This document shows, piece by piece, positions 1 through 8,859 of a stretch of 64,000 nucleotides of DNA (within the stretch, counting starts at the first letter, position 1; each line of letters starts with the position of its first letter). The notes beneath the pieces were generated by a model, which was not told where the DNA came from, did not search any database, and saw only the letters and a program-made list of their open reading frames with translations. Source of the stretch: Ardenticatenales bacterium (GTDB lineage Bacteria > Chloroflexota > Anaerolineae > Ardenticatenales > Ardenticatenaceae); assembly GCA_020634795.1 (NCBI GenBank), contig JACKAZ010000006.1, positions 202,077 through 266,076 on the forward strand, given 5' to 3'. A program made the translations under genes and the position numbers.

Positions 1-1
1 C

Positions 2-121
2 CGCGCAGGCAGCAGTGTCGGCCTGCACAGCATGAGTGAACGGGCCGAGTTGTTGGGGGGTCAATTGCGCATCGAAAGCAACGATGACGGCACAACGGTC
101 TACGTGGAGGTTCCCCTGTGA
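2..121 (+). CDS. Sensor histidine kinase, C-terminal end (partial)
   Basis: Only the last 39 codons are inside the window. They read GLHSMSERAELLGG followed by a GTTVYVEVPL ending, which is the G2-box end of the HATPase domain in NarL/LiaS-type sensor kinases. The stop codon overlaps the GTG start of the next gene by four bases, so the kinase and the response regulator are translationally coupled and form a two-component pair. The sensing domain lies outside the window, so the signal is unknown. Confidence 0.85.
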   Translation, partial: RAGSSVGLHSMSERAELLGGQLRIESNDDGTTVYVEVPL

Positions 122-780
122 GTCCGCACGAGATTCGCATCCTGTTGGTGGACGATCATGCCGTGCTGCGCGCAGGGCTGAATGCGTTGCTCAACGCCCA
201 GCCCGATTTGGTGGTGGTGGGCGAGGCGGGCGACGGCCAAGCGGCGATCGAACAGGCCGAGCGGCTGCGGCCCGATCTGATTCTGCTCGACCTTAACATG
301 CCGCGGCTCAACGGGTTGGATGCACTGGCCGAACTGCGCCGATGCGTCCCGCAGAGCCGCATCCTCGTGCTGACGATGCATGATGACGAGAGCTACTTGC
401 GGCAGGTGCTGGCGGCGGGGGGTGCGGGCTATTTGCTGAAACAAGCCGCCGACAAGGAGCTGCTCAGCGCGATTCGCACCGTTTATGCGGGGGGGACCTT
501 CCTTCACTCGGAACATGCCCACGCCCTGCTGCAACCCGCCCCCACCGCCGACAGCCGTCAAGATGAGGCGCTGGCAGCATTGAGTGACCGCGAACGGGAG
601 GTGCTGCAACTGATCGCTCTGGGTTATTCCAACAAGGAAATCGCCGAGCAGCTCATCCTTAGCGTCAAGACGGTGGAAACGTACAAGCAGCGTGTGATGA
701 CCAAGCTCAACCTCTCTTCGCGGGCGGCGCTGGTACGCTTCGCATTGCGGCACGGCCTTTTGGATGATCTGCTGGCCTAA
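118..780 (+). CDS. NarL/FixJ-family response regulator
   Basis: This 220-residue protein has an N-terminal receiver domain (IRILLVDDH acidic pair, LILLDLNMP phosphoacceptor Asp near residue 60, conserved Lys in YLLKQA near 110). A C-terminal LuxR helix-turn-helix follows (LSDREREVLQLIALGYSNKEIAEQL, then SVKTVETYKQRVMTKL). It starts at GTG inside the stop of the upstream kinase. It should be phosphorylated by that kinase and bind promoter DNA as a dimer. Targets cannot be read from the window; the next genes lie on the other strand. Confidence 0.93.
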   Translation: MSPHEIRILLVDDHAVLRAGLNALLNAQPDLVVVGEAGDGQAAIEQAERLRPDLILLDLNMPRLNGLDALAELRRCVPQSRILVLTMHDDESYLRQVLAAGGAGYLLKQAADKELLSAIRTVYAGGTFLHSEHAHALLQPAPTADSRQDEALAALSDREREVLQLIALGYSNKEIAEQLILSVKTVETYKQRVMTKLNLSSRAALVRFALRHGLLDDLLA

Positions 781-956
781 CGTTAGCTGACTGCCGCGCC
801 ACGCCAGCAGGCATGGCATTGGATCATGGCGCAAGGGGCAAACGAGACAGGGGCTGCGAGCCTCCCTTTGCCCCTTGCACTTTGCACGCTCTCTCGATCC
901 CGGAGGCGCGGATGCGCCTATGCCCCACTTGTGTCGTGATTAGCGTTCGTGGCCCC

Positions 957-984
957 AAAACAAACAAGCCCGCCGAAGCGGGCC
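957..984 (-). terminator. Intrinsic terminator after the DoxX gene
   Basis: Read on the minus strand, a six-base-pair GCCCGC/GCGGGC stem closed by a TTCG tetraloop is followed by a T-rich tract (TTGTTTGTTTTGG). It lies about 20 bases beyond the stop of the minus-strand DoxX gene. Confidence 0.8.
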
Positions 985-1003
985 TGCGTGTTGGACATGC
1001 GTG

Positions 1004-1615
1004 CTATCCGTCTACAACCACTCGGTCAACCTCTCGCACCCCCCTGTCGTCGACCACCTCCCCACGCCAGCGCCACGGCACGCCGATCCAGCGGAGCAAG
1101 AAGTAGTCGGCCCCGATGTAGCCCGCGACCTTCCAGGCCATGATCAGGCCGACCGCGATCAGGAAGAGCATGGGGTTGCTGCTGGCGGTACCGGCCATCA
1201 TGAAGTTCCAGTTCATCAGCGCGCCGAAGAAGGCCGCGATACCGGTAAAGGCCCCCAGAATCAGGGCGATACCGACGAGCATTTCGCCCCAAGCGACGAG
1301 AGGGGCCATCCAGCGATAGGCTTCGGCATCCAACATGCTTTGCAGGAAGGAGCGGTACCAATCGAAGGCGACGGTGGGACGGCCCACTTCCGGCACCTGC
1401 ACCGCGCCGGTCCAGAAGCCCTTCACGGCGTCGCCGGTCTGCACCCATTCGGGTTTATCGATCTTGTGGAGCGCGGCTTCGATCCATTGCCAGCCGAGCC
1501 AAAGGCGTGGCAGCAGCCAGAGCCAGCCCGCGGTAGGACTCTTGAAAAGCCAATCCACGAAGTGCGGATTTTGAATGACGTGACCCTTGCGGTCAACGAT
1601 AGTAGCGGTTGTCAT
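1004..1615 (-). CDS. DoxX-family membrane protein
   Basis: A 203-residue protein with about four hydrophobic segments and the DoxX/DoxD layout: LLPRLWLGWQWIEAALHKI near residue 40, then WGEMLVGIALILGAFTGIAAFFGALMNWNFMMAG. DoxX-family proteins are small quinone-linked or redox-stress membrane proteins, but the family is broad and no specific substrate can be named. The start chosen is the ATG at 1615 because AAGGAGATCATC precedes it closely. An upstream in-frame ATG would add 23 residues without a ribosome site. It appears to be a single-gene transcript ending at the terminator at 957-984. Confidence 0.85.
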   Translation of the reverse strand: MTTATIVDRKGHVIQNPHFVDWLFKSPTAGWLWLLPRLWLGWQWIEAALHKIDKPEWVQTGDAVKGFWTGAVQVPEVGRPTVAFDWYRSFLQSMLDAEAYRWMAPLVAWGEMLVGIALILGAFTGIAAFFGALMNWNFMMAGTASSNPMLFLIAVGLIMAWKVAGYIGADYFLLRWIGVPWRWRGEVVDDRGVREVDRVVVDG

Positions 1616-1689
1616 GATGATCTCCTTTATGTAGAGAGGGAGTGTATTGGCGTTTCTATTACACGCCCCTAGCATACCGCTCAAAGGTC

Positions 1690-1753
1690 GCCCTGTCTAT
1701 CGGGGATTTCCCCGAACTTTTTCGAAGGCTGTCGGGGAATTCCCCGACAGGGC
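1690..1753. repeat. Nested palindrome element (64 bp)
   Basis: Outer arms GCCCTGTC (1690-1697) and GACAGGGC (1746-1753) enclose an inner inverted repeat TCGGGGA-TT-TCCCCGA (1700-1715) and a perfect 22-bp palindrome (1729-1750) centred on GGGGAATTCCCC. It lies between the divergent DoxX and cytochrome genes. It resembles a REP-type element or a double operator. Confidence 0.7.
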
Positions 1754-1913
1754 TACCCATGGGGCGGCGGATGGCGCGATCCCGCCCCACGCCGAGCCGC
1801 TGGCCGCCGGGTCATCGCACGCTTTATGCTACGATTCATGGAGCAATCACGAAAGAGGAGGGCGATCCTTGGCGGCTGCATCGCAGAGCGAGGGTTACCC
1901 ACAACGATCGATC

Positions 1914-2369
1914 ATGAACGAACGTTATACCGCCTTGCTGTTGACGCTGATGCTCACGCTGCTGGTGGGCTGTGGCAACAACCGCGCCACCCCCACCGCC
2001 CTGCCCGTGGCCACCCACAGCGCCGCGCCGCGCCCCACCGCGACCCGCCTCGACGAAGTCGCGCCGCCCAGCGTCACCCCGCTGACCGACCCCACGCTCA
2101 GCGCCGCCGCCGCCAGCTACAACCGCTCTTGTCTCGCTTGCCACGGCGAGGCTGGCGCGGGGGTGCTGGGCATGGGCCGCCCGCTGTCCAACAATGAGGT
2201 ACTCCAGGCGATGAGCGACGCAGAGATCGCCGTGCTGATCCGCGAGGGGCGCGACGGGAGCCACCCCGACAACATCAGCGGCGTGGCCATGCCCGCACGC
2301 GGCGGCGACCCATCGCTGACCGACGTACAGATCGCGGAGCTGGTCGCTTATATTCGTGCCTTACAGTAG
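1914..2369 (+). CDS. Cytochrome c lipoprotein
   Basis: This 151-residue protein begins with a lipoprotein signal (LLLTLMLTLLVGCGNN, lipobox LVGC). A Pro/Thr/Ala-rich linker follows, then a single c-type haem site CLACH near residue 73. Two methionines in the second half (LGMGRPL and VAMPARGGD) are candidate axial ligands. The C-terminal LTDVQIAELVAYIRALQ is the usual class I cytochrome c last helix. It is probably anchored outside the membrane and carries electrons. The start at 1914 was chosen because the lipoprotein signal begins there; longer reading frames run through the palindrome. Confidence 0.88.
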   Translation: MNERYTALLLTLMLTLLVGCGNNRATPTALPVATHSAAPRPTATRLDEVAPPSVTPLTDPTLSAAAASYNRSCLACHGEAGAGVLGMGRPLSNNEVLQAMSDAEIAVLIREGRDGSHPDNISGVAMPARGGDPSLTDVQIAELVAYIRALQ

Positions 2370-2398
2370 GCTTGCCGGGGCGCGGCGCTCCCTTGTCA

Positions 2399-5221
2399 CT
2401 ATTGATCATAGGCCACCGCACTGGGGTTGCCCGAACTGTTTAACATTCTGATGATCCGCTCCGTCTGGGTGTCGATGACAGCGATTTGCTGGCTATCAAA
2501 GAGGGGAACCAGCAACTCGACCGTCTGCGCGGTAGCTCTAAAGTCCATCGCCCATTGGGTCGATTGCACATCGAGAATCGCATCGACCAATAGGGTCGAA
2601 AGATTGACCACGTAGATGTTGTTGAGCGTGCTGTTACTGATGTAGGCTTTGGTGCCATCCGGGGTGATGGCGATGCGGTGCGGCGTGCCAGGGATGGTCA
2701 AGACATTACTGATCTGGGCAGCCGCCAAGTCATAGCTGTACAGTAACCCTAGCTCGAAATCGACCACATAGAGCTGGTTGCCACGACTGGCGATCGCTTG
2801 GGGTTGGGACCCGATATGGAACCAACCCTCTAGCTCTTCATTCTGCAGATCGAAACCAATGACCTTCCCTGGGTAATTTGCCACGATGTAGGCCATCGAA
2901 GCGGAGGCCCGGACCAGCCCTTCGGGGTGCGCCTTGAGGGGCAATGTCTCCCTGACGATGCCCGGTCCAATGTCGATGATGCTGAGGCTGCGGGCAGAGT
3001 TGACGGCCACGTAGCCACTAAGCTGATCGTCCGACAGTATGATGCCCCGCGGGTCACCCGGCACGCTGATCGTGTTTACGATATTCGTCGCTGGGTCGAT
3101 AATCGAGACCGAGTAACCGCTGGTGTTGGTGACTAAGAGTCGATCCTGCCCCACGACAAGCGAATTCGGGAAGTCGCCCACTGCGATCGGCCCTTGCATC
3201 ATGCCGCCCGTCTCCGGATCAAGGGCCGAGACGGTATCGTTGCCCGCTTGGCTCACCCATATCCGCGCGCTGTTCCCCTCCGCCCCTTCGCTTTCGGGGA
3301 GCACGGGAGCCAGTTCCTCGCGGGGCGCGTCTTCGGGCTGCGCCGGACGGGGATAGGCGATTTGGTCCAGTTGTACCGTCACCGTCGGCTCAGTCTCCCC
3401 TTCCCAATAGCCGAGGTTGTAAGCAAGGCTGTCGATGAAGTGGACCTCGGGCGTGCCAGTCGGCGGTGTGATCTTCAGCATCAGCACCATGGTGCTCAGA
3501 CCGTAGGTATGGGTCATTTGGCTGCGGCTGTCCGCAAATGGACTCGCTCCCAATTCGATCTTGCCCGTGACGTCCGTGAATAGCAGTTGATCGGCAGGGC
3601 CGACGAAGGACTTCCCATACCAGACCGGGAAGCCATCCGCTCTGAACAGTTCCACCCCCGCGTTCGCCACTGGCCGTCCGTTGATGTCCACGACTCGCAA
3701 GGCATTTTGCGGCGCTAACTCATCGATGAACTCGCCGACGTTACACGGCGCGTTGTAGTTGCCGCAGCGTGCCCGCAGCCCCGCGATGCGGTTGAGCACA
3801 TGGCGCGAGTATTCACTGTACCCCATCCCATTGTCCATGATGTCTTCGTAGAAATAAGGCTCTCTGTAAAGTACACCATAGCCCGTACTGTAATTCGTTG
3901 GCACGGTGATTAGGGTGCTCAAAAGAGCGTCGCCCCCCTGCTGGACCCGAATTGTGGCCCCATAGACCGGACTTTCGGCGGAGTGGGGTCGAGCCGTTGT
4001 GCCATCCGCCCCCCGTATACAGCCCGAGAAGATGGTCTCGGTCGAGGAATCCGTGCGAGATTGACAGCTCACTAGCTCGCCGTCAATCGCCAAATGGACT
4101 AGGTTGCCCAACGAGGGCATCGGCTTGAATTCGTTGATGTCGCCGACCTTATGTAGCCGTAAAGTCGTCATAGTGCCGCTGACACGCCGAGACAATTTGC
4201 CGTAGTGAACCCCATAGTTCACCCCGTAGAGATCGATGTGGTAACGGGCATGATTGAGTTCATGGATCAGCGCTCGATCAAAGCTCCCCCACACGTGGGG
4301 ATCCGTCCCATAGGGTTGGGGTGAATAACCAGGACATTGAGCCGGAGTCGTATCGGAAACCATGGCCGCCAAGAAGCCCCACTGCAAATCGACAGTCTTG
4401 TCGATGACGGGCTGATTGGTGTTACAGTTCAACGCACCATCTTCCACCACCACGATTTTGTCTACACGGATCTCTTCGTTGATTTCCGATGCCTCAAGGA
4501 TCTCATTCCAGACCGCCACTTGACGTTGCAGCCAATCGTCGAAGGAGTTTCCGTTCCACGTCGGGATGGCTTCTTTGTGGAAGTCGATCTTGTTGTAGAA
4601 ATCGTAGAAGCTTTGCTCCACCCAGAAGCCTAGCGTAATCGCATCGGTCGAGAACGAGAGGGCATTGTTTTCGTAAAAACACTCCGCGCTTTCCGCCGAA
4701 ACTGCGACCTTGAGTTCGTAAGGCATCTCACTCCATGTCGTCGTAAATTCGACGGTGGTTTCCCCATCGACACCCAGCGAGGGGTGGGTGGCGCTCGGTT
4801 GGGCTGGCGTTCCATCGATAAACCAAGTCGAAGTGAAAGGCCCCGAGCTGGAGCGCCCTCGATTGGCGATATGCGCGACGTAGGTGACTGTTTCGCCAAA
4901 ATCGGGCCGGTTTTGCGCCGCATCGTAGTCATAGCTGGGCGTGCGCTGCACAAACTTGACATCGAGATCCATACAGCTTGGCACCGTGGGACCGTCGTTG
5001 GTCGGAGTCCCCTCCTCTGCGACGGAATGTAGGGGAATGACGGGGTATGTATCGGTGCGAGGTAAGGAGAATTCTGGAGGGACCGAACGTTCCTGCGGAT
5101 CGGGCGTTTCGCCCGATCCTTGGGCAAAGAGCGGGGCGCGAATCGCGGAGGACAACAGCATGTTCAGCGCCAAGATCATGAGGACCAACGTGAGTTTGCG
5201 TAGTGCGGGATGATGTGACAT
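2399..5221 (-). CDS. Large secreted protein with HExxH motif and YVTN-type beta-propeller
   Basis: A 940-residue protein. It starts with a signal peptide (LTLVLMILALNMLLSSAIRAPLFAQG), then a CARDB-like region (GETVTYVAHIANRG, residues about 60-150). A segment with HELNHARYH at residues 320-328 resembles a zinc-peptidase HExxH site. From about residue 650 to the end it has repeats of the type LLVTNTSGYSVSIIDPATN and AYISNSTLNNIYVVNL, typical of YVTN beta-propellers. The ATG at 5221 is chosen over one at 5374 because the signal peptide starts there. Whether the HExxH site is an active protease is uncertain. It converges on the cytochrome gene. Confidence 0.75.
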   Translation of the reverse strand: MSHHPALRKLTLVLMILALNMLLSSAIRAPLFAQGSGETPDPQERSVPPEFSLPRTDTYPVIPLHSVAEEGTPTNDGPTVPSCMDLDVKFVQRTPSYDYDAAQNRPDFGETVTYVAHIANRGRSSSGPFTSTWFIDGTPAQPSATHPSLGVDGETTVEFTTTWSEMPYELKVAVSAESAECFYENNALSFSTDAITLGFWVEQSFYDFYNKIDFHKEAIPTWNGNSFDDWLQRQVAVWNEILEASEINEEIRVDKIVVVEDGALNCNTNQPVIDKTVDLQWGFLAAMVSDTTPAQCPGYSPQPYGTDPHVWGSFDRALIHELNHARYHIDLYGVNYGVHYGKLSRRVSGTMTTLRLHKVGDINEFKPMPSLGNLVHLAIDGELVSCQSRTDSSTETIFSGCIRGADGTTARPHSAESPVYGATIRVQQGGDALLSTLITVPTNYSTGYGVLYREPYFYEDIMDNGMGYSEYSRHVLNRIAGLRARCGNYNAPCNVGEFIDELAPQNALRVVDINGRPVANAGVELFRADGFPVWYGKSFVGPADQLLFTDVTGKIELGASPFADSRSQMTHTYGLSTMVLMLKITPPTGTPEVHFIDSLAYNLGYWEGETEPTVTVQLDQIAYPRPAQPEDAPREELAPVLPESEGAEGNSARIWVSQAGNDTVSALDPETGGMMQGPIAVGDFPNSLVVGQDRLLVTNTSGYSVSIIDPATNIVNTISVPGDPRGIILSDDQLSGYVAVNSARSLSIIDIGPGIVRETLPLKAHPEGLVRASASMAYIVANYPGKVIGFDLQNEELEGWFHIGSQPQAIASRGNQLYVVDFELGLLYSYDLAAAQISNVLTIPGTPHRIAITPDGTKAYISNSTLNNIYVVNLSTLLVDAILDVQSTQWAMDFRATAQTVELLVPLFDSQQIAVIDTQTERIIRMLNSSGNPSAVAYDQ

Positions 5222-5988
5222 GACAAAGGTTCCCTTTCTTTCATTTATGGGGGGTCGCCACGCTCTGTTCACGGGAACGGCGCGTCGCATTCTTAGCCGA
5301 GCCAGAGCAGGACGTTCGTGGGATTGGGCAAATGTGAACGGATCTGATCTCTCTGTTACATCCCTTCTATTCATCCACCATAAAGACTGCGCAGGAGCAG
5401 GACGCGCCCCGCTGCTCGATTTTAGGGATGCTAGGGATGCGGGGCGGGTTGCCCCCGCATGACCGCTGCTACGGGATGAAGGGGCAGCAGCGTAAAGAGA
5501 ACGCGACTACCGTCCCCCTTGTTCCGTTGCCCACCACCGTTTCGCAAGCGAAGTCATGTTGAACAATCATCCCACAAGGACCACCGTCCCTCGCGCCGAT
5601 TGAGCGGGTGGATTTGTGATCGCTCATTGGATGCGTTGGCACGCAGAGAAGAAGATCGTCGATCTGAGAGGCCCGGTCGGAAATCAGCGATCGCGCAGAA
5701 AAGAGGTGGGAGGGAAGGCCGCTCCATCCAATCCGCTATGACACTGCCGTGCCACACAAGAGCGGAGTTTTTTCCTCTCAGCGTCTTTCACTTCCGTCCA
5801 GCTCTAAGATAGACACTGGATCTGGTGCGCCAGAAGAAACGGACTGCTATTGAGCGGCGGGCGGGGGAGACAGACTCTGCGTGGGTGCAGCAGCAGATGC
5901 GTCGTGGGTCAGGAGGAATGCGGGCGCACAACAGTAGGTCAGGGGGGGCGATTGGCGCTGCGTGGCCCGTCGGGAGTACGAGTTCGGC
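5222..5988. other. Intergenic region, 767 bp, no gene supported
   Basis: Short open frames here have no ribosome sites or recognisable composition. One strong hairpin is visible at 5437-5460 (ATGCGGGGC and GCCCCCGCAT with one bulge). The part next to 5221 should hold the promoter of the secreted beta-propeller gene. Nothing else was recognised. Confidence 0.5.
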
Positions 5989-6606
5989 TTATGGGGATGG
6001 CGTGGGCACAACCGCACTATCAAAGCGTCCCTTGCACGTCGCGGGCGACCAAAGCCCCACCTCCCCTCGGCGTGCCACCGCTTCGGCTTGGGTGAAGGTA
6101 TCTTGGTAGCGATAAGGGCCGTCATAGGTGTATTCGCTGGCCACGCCGAGCGATATCAGCTCCAGATTGACCATGCGCCCGTCGTCCAGCCAGAGGTAGC
6201 GCAGCAGGCGATCGTACCGGTCATAGTTGCTCTGCGAGGGATCGGCTTCTAACCAGACCCGTTCGCCCGCCATCAGCGCCTTCGCCGCCTCCGATGATTG
6301 GAAACCGAAGCACTGGACGGGGCGGCGTGGGTCGCGCGTTTCGGGCGCGTTGATGCCCAACAGCCGCACCCGCGCCTCCGCCCCATCCACCGTCACCACG
6401 ACGGTATCCCCATCGACCACGCGTACCACGTCAGCACGCGGCAAATCGGCGGGCCGCGCGGGATAGTCGGCGGGCAGGGTCACGGTGGCGAAGGGCCAGG
6501 GCATCGCCTCCGGCAGCGCCAGCCGCCCCACGCTGGCCGCCCAACAGAGTACCAGTAGCGCCACGGTCAAAATCACCAAGAGCAGGGCGAAGAAAAAACG
6601 TTTCAT
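5989..6606 (-). CDS. Secreted/anchored staphylococcal-nuclease-like nuclease
   Basis: A 205-residue protein with an N-terminal hydrophobic segment (FFFALLLVILTVALLVLCWA) and an SNase/thermonuclease domain. The calcium-site region is VVRVVDGDTVVV, the catalytic Arg/Glu region is RVRLLGINAPETRD, and the second Arg lies in YDRYDRLLRYLWLDDGRMVN. These match micrococcal nuclease-type phosphodiesterases that cut DNA and RNA outside the cell. No operon partner is evident. It is probably an extracellular nutrient or clean-up nuclease; the role is inferred. Confidence 0.9.
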   Translation of the reverse strand: MKRFFFALLLVILTVALLVLCWAASVGRLALPEAMPWPFATVTLPADYPARPADLPRADVVRVVDGDTVVVTVDGAEARVRLLGINAPETRDPRRPVQCFGFQSSEAAKALMAGERVWLEADPSQSNYDRYDRLLRYLWLDDGRMVNLELISLGVASEYTYDGPYRYQDTFTQAEAVARRGEVGLWSPATCKGRFDSAVVPTPSP

Positions 6607-6924
6607 AGTCTACCGTTCGTGGCGGGCATTGCGCCCAAAATTGAAGGGAAACAAGGCAAATTGTAGAACAAAGGTGCGAATCGGAGAAGGCGGTAGGCGG
6701 CTGCAAGGCTTGCAAAATCGCGGCTCTGACGCTATCACTACGCATCAGGTGTACAGCCGACCCTTTGTCACGACGCCACGGACGGATGGGGACTCGGTGC
6801 GAGGCGACCTCGGCGCGAATTGAGATGCCAGCGCCTATACGCCACCCCTGTCCCATCTACACCGCACCCCATAACGGCTGCACGCTCAACACATTAACTC
6901 AAGAACTCGTTAATCTGGCTCCCC
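6607..6924. other. Intergenic region, 318 bp, no gene supported
   Basis: This lies between the divergent nuclease and mutY genes and must contain both promoters. No clear -35/-10 pair or RNA structure was recognised. The leader just before mutY is G-poor and has no Shine-Dalgarno sequence. Confidence 0.4.
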
Positions 6925-8058
6925 ATGCCCACCCTACCCGCCGATCCCGCCGCGCTGCACGCGGCGTTGCAGCGTTGGTTCCGCGACCATCGCCGCGATA
7001 TGCCGTGGGTTGACGCGCCAACGCCTTACGCCATCTGGATCGCGGTCGTGATGCTGCAACAGACCCAGTTGGTGACCGTCGCGCCCTATTTCCAGCGCTG
7101 GATGCAGCGGTTTCCCCATGTAGAGGCGCTGGCCGAGGCCGCGTTGGACGATGTGTTGAAGCAGTGGCAGGGCCTCGGCTACTATGCCCGTGCGCGGAAT
7201 ATCCATCGGGCGGCGCGGCAGCTCGTTGCGGAACATGGGGGGGCGCTGCCCCGCGAAGCCGAGGCCTTGATGACGTTGCCCGGCATTGGTCGTTACAGTG
7301 CGGGGGCCATCGCCTCCATCGCCTTCGGCAAGCGGGCTGCGGCGCTGGATGGCAACCTAAAGCGAATCTTCGCCCGCCTGACGCTGCTGGAAAGGTCGAT
7401 CAACAGCAGCGCGGGCGATCGTGAATTGTGGCAAATCGCCGAGGCGCTGCTGCCCACCGCCGCGCAGGCGGGCGATTGGAACGAGGCGTTGATGGATCTG
7501 GGGGCGCTGGTCTGCACCAGCCGCAACCCCCACTGTGGCGCATGCCCGTTCCAACCCCATTGCCTCGCCTTTGCCCACGGCCTTCAAGACGAGCTGCCGC
7601 GCCGCAAGGCCAGCAAAGCGCGCCCTCATTACATCGTGACGGCGGGCGTGATCTGGGACGCAGCGGGCGACCAACTGCTGGTGGCGCAGCGGCCCACCGA
7701 GGGCATGCTGGGTGGCCTGTGGGAGTTTCCGGGGGGCAAGCAAGAAACGGGCGAGACGTTGCAAGCGGCGCTCCGACGGGAGTTGCGCGAAGAGATGGCG
7801 ATTGAAGTCGCGGTGGGCGACGAGTTGGTCGTGATCGACCATGCTTACACCCATTTCAGCATCACGCTCCACGCTTTCCACTGCACCCACATCGGGGGGG
7901 AGCCGCAGCGGCTGGGCGTGGCCGACTTTCGATGGCTTCACCCCGACGAATTGGCACAGTTGGCATGGCCCAGCACCGACCAGCGCATCCTCGAAGCGCT
8001 CCTCAGCGAAAAGCGGAACGGCAACGCAGAGCGAGTCACGCAGAGCCAAGAAAATTAG
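6925..8058 (+). CDS. mutY: A/G-specific adenine DNA glycosylase MutY
   Basis: A 377-residue base-excision repair enzyme that removes adenine mispaired with 8-oxoguanine. The helix-hairpin-helix and catalytic region is LMTLPGIGRYSAGAIASIAFG followed by ALDGNLKRI with the conserved Asp. The iron-sulfur cluster ligands have the classic spacing C-x6-C-x2-C-x5-C (CTSRNPHCGACPFQPHC). The C-terminal third is a NUDIX-type domain with a complete box (GGKQETGETLQAALRRELREEM), the lesion-recognition module in MutY. Length is normal for the family. No Shine-Dalgarno sequence precedes the ATG. Confidence 0.96.
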   Translation: MPTLPADPAALHAALQRWFRDHRRDMPWVDAPTPYAIWIAVVMLQQTQLVTVAPYFQRWMQRFPHVEALAEAALDDVLKQWQGLGYYARARNIHRAARQLVAEHGGALPREAEALMTLPGIGRYSAGAIASIAFGKRAAALDGNLKRIFARLTLLERSINSSAGDRELWQIAEALLPTAAQAGDWNEALMDLGALVCTSRNPHCGACPFQPHCLAFAHGLQDELPRRKASKARPHYIVTAGVIWDAAGDQLLVAQRPTEGMLGGLWEFPGGKQETGETLQAALRRELREEMAIEVAVGDELVVIDHAYTHFSITLHAFHCTHIGGEPQRLGVADFRWLHPDELAQLAWPSTDQRILEALLSEKRNGNAERVTQSQEN

Positions 8059-8070
8059 CGTCACTCCAAC

Positions 8071-8105
8071 ACTCATCAAACTCATCAAACTCATCAAACT
8101 CACCC
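8071..8105 (+). repeat. Leader repeat, CTCATCAAA units
   Basis: Three 9-base CTCATCAAA units and a partial fourth end directly at the ATG of the HAD phosphatase gene. There is no Shine-Dalgarno sequence and no G in the tract. The same type of tract precedes several other genes here in the same sense orientation. Confidence 0.85.
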
Positions 8106-8825
8106 ATGCACCTCATCCTCTTCGACATTGACGGAACCCTGCTGAACGCGGATGGGGCGGGGCGGGCCGCGATGGTACGCACCTTAGATGCTTTCGTCGG
8201 CCACCATGATGCGTTAGACGGTTTTGCGTTTGGTGGCAAGTTGGATTGGACGATCTGGCGCGCCCTGTTGGCGGCGGAGGGGTACAGCGCCGCTGAGGTC
8301 GATGCCCAGTTACCCCAGCTTTACCGGCGCTATGTGGCGGAGCTGGTCTTTTTGTTGTCGGCGCCGAACGGGCCTCGGCCTCGGCCCTTGCCGGGGGTGG
8401 TGGCACTGCTGTCGGCGCTGGAAAGGCGTGCGGACGTGCAGCTCGCGCTCGTGACGGGCAACGCGGAAGCGGGGGCGTGGCTGAAACTGGCACGTGCGGG
8501 CTTGCAACGCTTTTTCCACGTGGGGGCCTTTGGCAACGAAGCGTTGGAACGCACGGCCCTGCCGCCGCTGGCCGTGCGGCGGGCCGAAGCATGGTGGGGG
8601 CAGCGCTTCGATCCGGCGCAGATCACCGTGGTCGGCGACACGGCGAACGACATCGCCTCTGCACGGCCACTCGGCGCACGCACCGTGGCGGTGGCCACGG
8701 GCAGCGCCACGGCTGCTGCCTTGCATCAACACGCCGCCGACGCCGTGCTGCCCGATTTTACGGCGCTCGATCGCACGTTAGCGGCGCTGGGGCTTGGCAG
8801 CGGGCCGCTCGCCGTTGAGCGATGA
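8106..8825 (+). CDS. HAD-family hydrolase (phosphoglycolate phosphatase-like)
   Basis: A 239-residue haloacid dehalogenase-type phosphatase. Motif I is LILFDIDGTLL with the nucleophile Asp, motif II is ALVTGNAE, and motif IV is ITVVGDTANDIASA. A helical cap lies between motifs I and II. The pattern fits Gph-like small-molecule phosphatases; the substrate is not determined. The start is set at 8106, where the motif I strand begins, directly after the CTCATCAAA leader repeat. It follows mutY by 47 bases and may be cotranscribed. Confidence 0.88.
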   Translation: MHLILFDIDGTLLNADGAGRAAMVRTLDAFVGHHDALDGFAFGGKLDWTIWRALLAAEGYSAAEVDAQLPQLYRRYVAELVFLLSAPNGPRPRPLPGVVALLSALERRADVQLALVTGNAEAGAWLKLARAGLQRFFHVGAFGNEALERTALPPLAVRRAEAWWGQRFDPAQITVVGDTANDIASARPLGARTVAVATGSATAAALHQHAADAVLPDFTALDRTLAALGLGSGPLAVER

Positions 8826-8859
8826 GCGTCCAACAATCGCAACATGGATAAGTTGGGGC

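Noticed and set aside
100..834. 244-residue minus-strand frame opposite the first response regulator
   Set aside because: Antisense shadow of a clear NarL-type regulator, with no family pattern of its own.
5519..5812. Short plus-strand frame in the 5.2-6.0 kb gap
   Set aside because: No ribosome site and an arginine/serine-rich, low-complexity translation typical of noncoding GC-rich DNA.
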